A stretch of DNA of 6,916 nt, taken from contig DAIDJH010000096.1 of the NCBI GenBank assembly GCA_027451425.1, forward strand, positions 1 through 6,916. The letters run 5' to 3'. The translations under genes were made by a program, and so were the position numbers. The notes beneath the pieces are model-generated. The model worked only from the letters and a program-made list of their open reading frames with translations, was not told the DNA's origin and did not search any database. Positions 1-5,024 of the stretch are shown here, in pieces. This stretch comes from Bdellovibrionales bacterium. Lineage in GTDB: Bacteria > Bdellovibrionota > Bdellovibrionia > Bdellovibrionales > UBA1609. Numbering within the stretch: the stretch's first letter is position 1; each line of letters starts with the position of its first letter.

Positions 1-20
1 GGCTCGTCGAACGACGAGCC
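1..20 (+). repeat. Inverted repeat/hairpin directly before the YcaO-like start codon
   Basis: Bases 1-8 (GGCTCGTC) and 13-20 (GACGAGCC) are perfect reverse complements around a GAAC loop. An 8-bp GC-rich hairpin could therefore form, ending three bases before the ATG at 24. It covers the area where a Shine-Dalgarno sequence would sit. If an upstream gene is translated to the TGA at 25-27, its ribosomes would unfold the hairpin, which would make YcaO translation depend on the upstream gene. The inverted repeat is seen directly; the regulatory role is inferred. Confidence 0.5.
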
Positions 21-27
21 ACAATGA
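1..27 (+). CDS. C-terminal end of an unidentified upstream gene (partial)
   Basis: The frame starting at base 1 is open and ends in TGA at 25-27, giving only eight residues (GSSNDEPQ). The stop lies inside an ATGA whose ATG (24-26) begins the YcaO-like gene. The same ATGA arrangement joins the YcaO-like gene to the kinase at 788-791, so a third upstream member of a coupled operon is plausible. Eight residues cannot identify the product. A response regulator or another RiPP gene would fit the neighbours, but that is a guess. The competing reading is that the YcaO frame, also open to the window edge, simply starts further upstream. Confidence 0.4.
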   Translation, partial: GSSNDEPQ

Positions 28-791
28 GCCCCCGCTTTACGGAATTTTCGTGGCCGAAGCGTTATTTCAGCGGTCTTTATGATTTTGAAGCGACAATCGA
101 GACTGACGGCGGGGTGGCAATTGGCCGGGGGATAGCTACCGACCAGGAGCTGGCTCTCGAAAAGGCATCATGCGAGGCTATTGAGCGGTTGATCTGCCAG
201 CGACTTGGAATTTCGTCCGAAGGGCTTGCGATTTCTGGAGAAAATGGTCCGGACGAGCACGCGAGGAATGAAGCCCTCGAGCGTTATTATTTTCGCCAGC
301 ATTTAAAGCACGCGCAACCATTTGAATTACTGAAGCCATCGCTCACTCAATCGTTGATTGATCAATTCGCATGCCAAAATGCTAATGCCCATACCCGACT
401 TTACCGAATGGCTACGCCGACGGATTTCTCTGGCATTATTTGCACGATTGGTACCGAACAATCACCCCTGGGGTTCTTAGGTCTTGCACTTAATAGAAAC
501 CTGGAAAAATCCGCACTGCGTGCTCTGAGCGAGGCATTAGCGAATTACGCTCGATTTACTGATTCGCCCAACACCTACAGCGCCGAAGTTAATAACAATG
601 ACGACGCCTGGATTTGCAAACCTCTATTTTTAAAATCCGTACGTCACCTGTTCGCTGACGAATCGACTTCGATCGATACAATGCGAGAACCGGAGCTGGC
701 AAGAGAGGCTATCGATATTTCGAATGTTGCAAATCTCCGCGATTGCCCTCTATCGCCGATTCGCTATCAGATAGTGCGGGAGCATTTATGA
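24..791 (+). CDS. Compact YcaO-like (ATP-dependent amide-activating) protein
   Basis: A 255-residue protein with three segments resembling the YcaO fold in order. Residues 34-55 carry a G-R-G...A...ExxER block (E51, E54, R55). Residues 66-87 carry a second block, EGLAIS...NEALER (E83, E86, R87). Residues 150-177 carry GFLGLAL...ALRALSEA (R166, E170), matching the R-x3-E element near the ATP site. YcaO enzymes phosphorylate backbone amides to make azolines, thioamides or amidines in RiPPs. At 255 residues it is much shorter than the roughly 400 or more usual for the family. The serine normally four positions before the first ExxE is replaced by Lys, and no proline-rich C-terminus is present (it ends VREHL). 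ATG 24 is preferred because it overlaps an upstream TGA, but the frame is open to base 3, so an upstream start cannot be excluded. It is coupled by ATGA to the kinase. YcaO membership is fairly secure; activity and substrate are unknown. Confidence 0.68.
   Translation: MSPRFTEFSWPKRYFSGLYDFEATIETDGGVAIGRGIATDQELALEKASCEAIERLICQRLGISSEGLAISGENGPDEHARNEALERYYFRQHLKHAQPFELLKPSLTQSLIDQFACQNANAHTRLYRMATPTDFSGIICTIGTEQSPLGFLGLALNRNLEKSALRALSEALANYARFTDSPNTYSAEVNNNDDAWICKPLFLKSVRHLFADESTSIDTMREPELAREAIDISNVANLRDCPLSPIRYQIVREHL
778..782 (+). promoter_or_regulatory. Shine-Dalgarno deciding the kinase start
   Basis: GGGAG lies five bases before the ATG at 788. This supports 788 over the earlier in-frame ATG at 743, which would overlap the YcaO-like gene by 49 bases and add 15 polar residues before the first membrane segment. 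Confidence 0.65.
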
Positions 792-2338
792 CGAAATCTC
801 TTGATCAGAATGTTCGCCGCTTCGAAGTCAAACAGCTGATCGTCGCCGCCCTCGCACTTATAATCGTCGTTGGGCTTTCGGTCGTAATTAACTCACTCCA
901 ATTAAATTCTATTGCCCGCGAGGCGACGAAGTTTATCACCCGCCTTATGCAGTTTGAAGATTTCCGCGAGATCGGCCTAACACTCGAAGATACTCGACTG
1001 AATGGTTTTACTAAAATAGTTTTCAGGTCGAGCGATCCAAGCCGCAACTTTACACTCCCCGCCTCAACACTCGGCGGGTCTAACTCCATATGGCGTGAAA
1101 TTGTGATGCAAAGGATCAGTTTACCGGCGGATACCGAACTGAGCGCCGACCATCAAGACACGATCACTTTCGAATACAACCGTCTTCGCCTTGTTCCCTG
1201 TGCCGTCATTGTTTGGATGTTACTTGTTTTGGTGTCGTTCCCGCAAACGCGATATATGAAACAAAAGCTCATTGAACAATTCGAAAAAGAAATGAAGGCG
1301 GCCGAAGCTTTAGTCAAAGCAGAAATCGCGCGCGAGGTTCGTCATAACCTTCGCACGCCGCTTGCAGCACTCATGAGAATTCCGGCTCGCCTGCCAGATT
1401 CAATAAAGACCGACCGCGAACTCATTCAAAGTTCAATTTCACAAATTAATTCCATTGTTTCAGCGCTTGACGAAATTAGAGAGCTAGAAGTCCCCACAGG
1501 CGAATCGACGGAGCTTTACGACTCATTGACTCAAGCATTACGTGAAATTTCGGTTACGGTGCCAAAGCGGATTCAATTTTCTTACGAAATTGACGATTCG
1601 ATTGTATCGGCTCTGGTCCCGCATGTTCCTCACGAATTTCGCGCGCTCCTCGCTAACGCCATTAACAATTCGATTGATGCAATCTCACAAAGCGGCCAAA
1701 TTACCGTTTCGGCTCGCGACGTAGGCCCAGAGATTCAAATTAACATTAACGACAACGGTGCCGGCATCTCGTCTGAAATTTTACCAAGAATTTTCGACAA
1801 TGGTTTTTCGAGCGGCAAACCCGGCGGGTCCGGAATTGGGCTCCATTACGCCAAAACGAGAATTGAAAAGTGGGGCGGGCAAATTATCGCAATGTCGTCT
1901 GTGGGCGAATTTACGACGATTTTAATCCGCTTGCCAATTGAAGACCGCGCAAATTGGTACATTCCGCGTCTCAAGTTTGGCAAGCAAGATCAGCTCATTA
2001 TCCTGGACGATCAGTTGTCCGCGCACGGCTTATGGAAGATGCGTCTCGAAGAGGCGGGCGCGCTCGGATTGGCCCAATTTGCATCGTCAAATGTAGAAGT
2101 TGAACAATTGATTCACCACACTGCGCCGCCCTTGGGGAATACTCACTATCTGTTCGACTACGACATTAAATCACACGTTACGGGCCTCGATATTCTTAAA
2201 CGGTTGCCTAATAACGGCCGACGCTATCTTGTCACCGGCCATTTTGATGACCTTGATATTCGCAACCGATGCAACAAGTCTAACGTGTATCTATTGCCCA
2301 AAAGTGAACTGGCGCGGATACCGATTGTGGTGGTTTAA
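788..2338 (+). CDS. Membrane hybrid histidine kinase with C-terminal receiver
   Basis: Start chosen at ATG 788 (516 residues), overlapping the YcaO-like stop by ATGA and preceded by GGGAG. Residues 15-36 form the first transmembrane helix, about 37-134 an extracytoplasmic sensor region of no recognised family, and 135-151 a second helix. A charged coiled linker leads to the DHp H-box EVRHNLRTPL with phospho-accepting H186. The HATPase domain has the N-box around N290-N294, the G1 box DNGAG (322-326), an F-box (IFDNGF) and the G2 box GGSGIGL (346-352). Residues 402-516 look like a receiver: D407-D408 acidic pair, probable phospho-acceptor D457 in YLFDYD, T483 in YLVTG and K505 in LLPK. The kinase core looks intact. 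The receiver is divergent and ends just after the LPK...IPI stretch, so phosphate may pass to an unseen regulator. Operon position implies control of, or by, the YcaO product. The signal sensed is unknown. Confidence 0.9.
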   Translation: MTKSLDQNVRRFEVKQLIVAALALIIVVGLSVVINSLQLNSIAREATKFITRLMQFEDFREIGLTLEDTRLNGFTKIVFRSSDPSRNFTLPASTLGGSNSIWREIVMQRISLPADTELSADHQDTITFEYNRLRLVPCAVIVWMLLVLVSFPQTRYMKQKLIEQFEKEMKAAEALVKAEIAREVRHNLRTPLAALMRIPARLPDSIKTDRELIQSSISQINSIVSALDEIRELEVPTGESTELYDSLTQALREISVTVPKRIQFSYEIDDSIVSALVPHVPHEFRALLANAINNSIDAISQSGQITVSARDVGPEIQININDNGAGISSEILPRIFDNGFSSGKPGGSGIGLHYAKTRIEKWGGQIIAMSSVGEFTTILIRLPIEDRANWYIPRLKFGKQDQLIILDDQLSAHGLWKMRLEEAGALGLAQFASSNVEVEQLIHHTAPPLGNTHYLFDYDIKSHVTGLDILKRLPNNGRRYLVTGHFDDLDIRNRCNKSNVYLLPKSELARIPIVVV

Positions 2339-2339
2339 C

Positions 2340-2357
2340 TAGAACCGTGACCGTGTA
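2340..2357 (+). repeat. Post-stop short repeat, copy 1
   Basis: Two bases after the kinase stop codon, TAGAACCGTGACCGTGTA resembles bases 4347-4365, which begin with the stop codon of the DUF2063 gene. With one gap, 15 of 18 aligned positions match. The copies are short, so this could be chance or a shared post-transcriptional element. Confidence 0.25.
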
Positions 2358-2387
2358 CGCCAATTGGCGGCAAAGCCAGCGAAGCAT

Positions 2388-2416
2388 TTGATCCGCGCAA
2401 ATCCACCTGCTAATAT
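2388..2416 (+). promoter_or_regulatory. Candidate sigma70 promoter of the bufferin-like operon
   Basis: TTGATC (2388-2393) and TAATAT (2411-2416) are separated by 17 bases, each matching four of six consensus positions. Transcription would start near 2423, about 40 bases before the precursor ATG. The -10 lies inside the palindrome at 2408-2424. Some bufferin operons are driven by ECF sigma factors, whose promoters I could not recognise here, so this assignment is tentative. Confidence 0.35.
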
Positions 2417-2424
2417 CATTAGCA
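2408..2424. promoter_or_regulatory. 17-bp palindrome, candidate operator
   Basis: TGCTAAT and ATTAGCA are perfect 7-bp inverted arms around ATC. The AT-rich dyad covers the candidate -10 element and lies 41 bases before the precursor start, the classic position for a repressor site. The look resembles Fur/Zur-family boxes, but the 7-3-7 geometry differs from the usual 7-1-7, so no regulator is assigned. It is not followed by a T-run, which argues against a terminator. Confidence 0.45.
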
Positions 2425-2450
2425 AATTCAAAATAACGTAGAGTCTTAAA

Positions 2451-2456
2451 AAGGAG
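2451..2456 (+). promoter_or_regulatory. Strong Shine-Dalgarno of the precursor gene
   Basis: AAGGAG lies nine bases before the ATG at 2466. It is the strongest ribosome-binding site in the window. The MNIO gene behind it has no clear site of its own, which fits high production of the peptide relative to its enzymes. Confidence 0.75.
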
Positions 2457-2465
2457 AACTGCAGA

Positions 2466-2729
2466 ATGAAGACAGGAATTTATTTGACTGCCGCTCTGGC
2501 TGGCCTCGCGCTTTCGTTACCGGTAGCTGCCGGCGCGAAAGCCACAACGAAAGCAAAAGCCGATACTTGCCACTGCAAAGGAGCTAATTCTTGTTCAGGC
2601 AATGGCCATGCTTGCGCGGGCCAAGGTTTTGCCGATATTTCGGCGAACGATTGTAAGGCCAAGCATCTCACCTGTGTAAAATCCGAAAACCTTAAGAAGT
2701 CAAAACCGACGGTTAAAAAGCACAATTAA
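2466..2729 (+). CDS. bufA: Bufferin-like cysteine-rich precursor peptide, exported
   Basis: An 87-residue peptide. Residues 1-26 form a Sec signal: Lys2, a hydrophobic stretch LTAALAGLALSLPVAA, and a probable AKA cleavage site after residue 26. The mature part has six cysteines (C35, C37, C43, C50, C63, C70) in the pattern CHCKGANSC-SGNGHACAGQGF-N12-C, which resembles DUF692-linked BufA precursors with repeated C-x-G-x-N-x-C units. The tail (74-87) is lysine-rich. In characterised bufferins the MNIO complex oxidises cysteines to 5-thiooxazole-type groups, and the exported peptide binds copper to protect the cell. Which of the six cysteines are modified cannot be told. His36 and His48 could add metal ligands. 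The stop overlaps the MNIO start by one base (TAATG), giving translational coupling. Assignment rests on the motif plus the two following genes and is strong; copper as the metal is inferred. Confidence 0.85.
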   Translation: MKTGIYLTAALAGLALSLPVAAGAKATTKAKADTCHCKGANSCSGNGHACAGQGFADISANDCKAKHLTCVKSENLKKSKPTVKKHN

Positions 2730-3574
2730 TGACATCGCGATCGTTTGGGGTCGGCTTTCGCTCACCCCATTACTCGTACGTACTTGAAAATCGGCCTCAC
2801 AGCGTCGACTGGTTTGAAGTTATCTCAGAAAACTTTATGGATACGGCCGGGCAACCGCTAAGAAATTTGCTCGAAGTTCGCAAGCACTACCCAGTAGCCT
2901 TGCACGGCGTGGGCTTGTCGGTTGCCAGTCCGGACGGTGGGGATCGAAATTACTTGACTAAACTGAAGGCATTGATCGGTAAGGTCGACCCGTTCATCGT
3001 GAGCGACCACTTTTGCTTCACCGGATTAAATGGCGTCAATTCTCACGATCTTTTGCCGTTTCCGTATAACGATAAGACCCTTGCAAAGGTGGTTGAAAAT
3101 ATAAGTGAGGCTCAGGAATTTCTCGGCCGCCAACTGTTATTTGAAAATCCGTCGGTGTATTTGACTTATCGCGACTCTACTATGACCGAAGTGCAATTTA
3201 TGATAGAGGCATGTCGGCGCGCAGGAGCGGGAATGCTTCTTGATCTAAATAATGTCAACGTCAACGCGACAAATTTCGGTTTTAAGGCGAAGGATTACAT
3301 AAGTTCGATTCCAAATGATCTAATTGGTCAAATTCATATCGCCGGGGCTTCAACCGAAGATAAATTCGTCTTCGATACCCATGACCACCCGGTCTCGCCG
3401 CCGGTATGGAGTCTGCTCAAGCAGATTTCACAGCTCTGTCCCGATGTTCCCGTTCTTTTAGAATGGGATGATCGTATCCCGCCGTTTAATGAATTGGCCG
3501 ATGAGCTCAGCAAGGCTCGCAAGATTTTAGCCGATGCGTTCGCGGCGGAGCCGGTTGCTCATGCCAAATCCTGA
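2729..3574 (+). CDS. bufB: DUF692 multinuclear non-heme iron oxidase (MNIO), bufferin-maturing
   Basis: At 281 residues this is normal size for DUF692, a TIM-barrel family that includes MbnB, TglH and BufB. It opens with GVGFRSPHY and WFEVISENFM (residues 29-37). Conserved metal-site segments follow: LHGVGLS (H59), SDHFCF (H94), LLPFPY, LFENPS (E139), LLDLNNVNVNA (D172, N175), IHIAG (H203), DTHDH (D216, H218, H220) and LLEWDD (E245). All expected Fe-ligand segments appear present, so the enzyme is probably active. The family uses iron and O2 to oxidise and rearrange cysteine residues of a precursor peptide in the cytoplasm before export. The substrate is most likely the cysteine-rich peptide encoded immediately upstream, with which it shares a TAATG junction. 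No independent Shine-Dalgarno is visible. Its last 14 bases overlap the DUF2063 gene, whose product is its usual obligate partner. Confidence 0.92.
   Translation: MTSRSFGVGFRSPHYSYVLENRPHSVDWFEVISENFMDTAGQPLRNLLEVRKHYPVALHGVGLSVASPDGGDRNYLTKLKALIGKVDPFIVSDHFCFTGLNGVNSHDLLPFPYNDKTLAKVVENISEAQEFLGRQLLFENPSVYLTYRDSTMTEVQFMIEACRRAGAGMLLDLNNVNVNATNFGFKAKDYISSIPNDLIGQIHIAGASTEDKFVFDTHDHPVSPPVWSLLKQISQLCPDVPVLLEWDDRIPPFNELADELSKARKILADAFAAEPVAHAKS
3547..3550 (+). promoter_or_regulatory. Shine-Dalgarno deciding the DUF2063 start
   Basis: GGAG lies ten bases before ATG 3561, inside the end of the MNIO gene. The alternative in-frame ATG at 3534 has no such site and would add an arginine-rich nine-residue leader (MRSRRSRLL) encoded wholly over the MNIO reading frame. 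Confidence 0.5.
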
Positions 3575-4349
3575 TTGCTTATATGCAACAGAGCTTATGC
3601 GGGCCGTTCGTGGCGAGGCGCACGAGTTTGAAACGTTTATCGATCGTCCCGCTGGACGATTAAGTCGCCGGGATGCGATTCAAGTATACCAACGGGCCTA
3701 TGCCGGGCGCCTTACGCAAGCACTCAGCGATGTATATAAAACCGCGAAGCGAATTCTTGGTGAGAAACTTTTCGCGCGACTGGCATTTGAGTTTATCGCG
3801 TCACAACCTTCGCTTTCGTATAGTCTTGATCATTATCACCCGGATTTTTCACATTTTCTTTTGAGTTATTTTAAAAGAACCAAAGATTACGCTCCGCAAG
3901 TCAGTGCGCTCATGTACGATCTCAGTCGTCTAGAATGGACTTCGCACGTTGTTTTTAGAGGCGCTTCGCCCGAAAAACCTGGGGCGGTGTTGCCAATACG
4001 CGACGATGTAATTGTGCACTTTAACCAGTCGTTGAGATTTATCGAGACACAATTTGACGTCACGAGCCTTCGAACACAAGTGACCAAAGCCGAAGAATAT
4101 GAGTTAAAGGCATTGGTTGATCAGACGCTGCGAAAGCCGCAAGAACGATGGGTATTTGTATTTTTGCGCGATCAACAAGTTTACTTACAAGATGTCGAAC
4201 CGCTCGAGGGGCAACTTATTATCCTCCTTCAGGAGCTGCATTCATTAAATGCGGCAATTGATCGATTAACCAAGGTCAGCGGCATAATTTCGCCACAGTT
4301 AGTCAGCGGCGCTTTTGCGGCCCTCGGCGAGATGAAGGTGGTGGATTAG
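3561..4349 (+). CDS. bufC: DUF2063 partner protein of the MNIO (BufC/MbnC-like)
   Basis: 262 residues from ATG 3561, overlapping the MNIO gene by 14 bases. Residues 20-102 fit the DUF2063 domain: Y-x3-YAGRL-x3-L (43-54), a short segment to ILGEKLFARLAFEFI, then PS-x-SL and HYHPDFSHFL. A second domain with DLSRLEW (120-126) follows, ending in a mixed alpha/beta part. Although DUF2063 was named a putative DNA-binding domain, in methanobactin and bufferin systems the equivalent proteins bind the precursor and form a complex with the MNIO, presenting cysteines to the iron site. That role is expected here. Gene order precursor-MNIO-DUF2063 and overlapping junctions support co-translation. No frameshift or truncation is seen. 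No DoxX-type gene (bufD) follows. Confidence 0.85.
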   Translation: MPNPDCLYATELMRAVRGEAHEFETFIDRPAGRLSRRDAIQVYQRAYAGRLTQALSDVYKTAKRILGEKLFARLAFEFIASQPSLSYSLDHYHPDFSHFLLSYFKRTKDYAPQVSALMYDLSRLEWTSHVVFRGASPEKPGAVLPIRDDVIVHFNQSLRFIETQFDVTSLRTQVTKAEEYELKALVDQTLRKPQERWVFVFLRDQQVYLQDVEPLEGQLIILLQELHSLNAAIDRLTKVSGIISPQLVSGAFAALGEMKVVD

Positions 4350-4365
4350 AAACCGCAGCCGTGTA
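4347..4365 (+). repeat. Post-stop short repeat, copy 2
   Basis: Begins with the TAG stop of the DUF2063 gene (TAGAAACCGCAGCCGTGTA) and resembles bases 2340-2357 after the kinase stop, with 15 of 18 aligned positions identical and one gap. No hairpin or T-run accompanies either copy, so neither looks like a terminator. Confidence 0.25.
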
Positions 4366-4395
4366 AATGTGCTTAACTGGGCATCCTTTCCAAAG

Positions 4396-4423
4396 TGGAC
4401 AGTAGCTCGAAACGGGTCATAAT
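4396..4423 (+). promoter_or_regulatory. Candidate sigma70 promoter for the DUF2306-like gene, possibly leaderless
   Basis: TGGACA (4396-4401) and CATAAT (4418-4423) are 16 bases apart, and each matches five of six consensus positions. This is the best promoter match in the window. The expected transcription start falls at about 4429-4431, on the start codon itself, and no Shine-Dalgarno precedes that ATG. Confidence 0.5.
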
Positions 4424-4428
4424 ATTTA

Positions 4429-4938
4429 ATGATGAAAGCTGTACCGACCACCCTCTTCGGAATTTTTGTACCATCGAATGAACCACTTTTCTTGTGGATT
4501 GTCGGATTTCACATTGCCTTGGGGGTCCTATGCGTTGTGGCTGGTGCTGTTGCTATGCTTGGCAAAAAGGTACGCGGCACACATTCACTGTTTGGGTCCA
4601 TTTACTTCTGGACCTTAAATGTTCTTTTTTGTTCGGCGACCATTTTGGCATTTATGAGGTGGCAAGAAAATAAATATCTCTTTTTTATCGGTTTATTTTC
4701 TGTCTTTTCGGCTTTGGTTGGGCGAAACGCCATTCGGGGAAAATGGACGAATCATTTAAAATTTCACATTCCCGGTTTTGGAATTTCTTATGTTCTAATG
4801 CTCATCGCCTTTTACGTTGATAATGGAAAACACCTTCCGATTTGGATGGATATCAATCCCATCTTCTATTGGGCTCTACCAACAATTGTCGGAGTTCCGA
4901 TTATCGTTTGGGCAATGAGCAAACATAAAGCCCTGTGA
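4429..4938 (+). CDS. DUF2306-like integral membrane protein
   Basis: 169 residues with about five hydrophobic segments, roughly at 21-43, 55-77, 82-98, 113-129 and 141-164. DUF2306-type features are visible. These are a histidine in the first helix (GFHIALGV), KVRGTHSLFGSIYFW with a loop His before a GxxY(F)W helix, and HIPGFGISYVLMLIAFYVDNGKHLP followed by YWALPTIVGVPII. The family is found in many bacteria, lies in the inner membrane and has no established biochemical function; conserved histidines suggest a cofactor or metal, but that is not shown. ATG 4429 and ATG 4432 are adjacent, and neither has a Shine-Dalgarno. The 79-base gap and its own promoter candidate suggest it is transcribed apart from the bufferin-like operon. 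It is not a DoxX protein as far as I can judge. Confidence 0.7.
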   Translation: MMKAVPTTLFGIFVPSNEPLFLWIVGFHIALGVLCVVAGAVAMLGKKVRGTHSLFGSIYFWTLNVLFCSATILAFMRWQENKYLFFIGLFSVFSALVGRNAIRGKWTNHLKFHIPGFGISYVLMLIAFYVDNGKHLPIWMDINPIFYWALPTIVGVPIIVWAMSKHKAL

Positions 4939-5024
4939 CTTAGTCGTTCCAACGCCAGCAACTCTCGGCGGCATCGTTTTTGCCCATTGATTTGCAGGTA
5001 AGGATTCATTATCCTGTTTTATCC

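Noticed and set aside
743..787. Longer kinase N-terminus from the ATG at 743
   Set aside because: It would overlap the YcaO-like gene by 49 bases. ATG 788 has GGGAG at correct spacing and an ATGA junction, and the extra residues add no signal or membrane segment.
2358..2369. CGCCAATTGGCG palindrome after the kinase gene as a terminator
   Set aside because: A 12-bp perfect palindrome without a loop and without a T-run cannot form a useful terminator hairpin.
2480..2725. Minus-strand 81-residue frame opposite the precursor gene
   Set aside because: It mirrors the precursor codons, has no ribosome-binding site and lies against a gene with a signal peptide, cysteine motif and strong Shine-Dalgarno.
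4953..4981. CGCC/GGCG hairpin followed by TTTTT as a terminator of the DUF2306-like gene
   Set aside because: Only four base pairs with a ten-base loop, and six bases separate it from the T-run; too weak to call.
5001..5015. AGGAT/ATCCT inverted repeat before the barrel gene
   Set aside because: Five AT-containing pairs only. It could be a chance repeat, and no terminator or operator features accompany it.
4987..5015. TTGATT-N17-TATCCT as a promoter for the barrel gene
   Set aside because: Four of six matches at each element with no extra support; this is near what chance gives in AT-rich intergenic sequence.
4980..5024. TTG start for the outer-membrane barrel protein
   Set aside because: The 15 added residues are polar and would push the signal peptide inwards. 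ATG 5025 starts a normal signal sequence.
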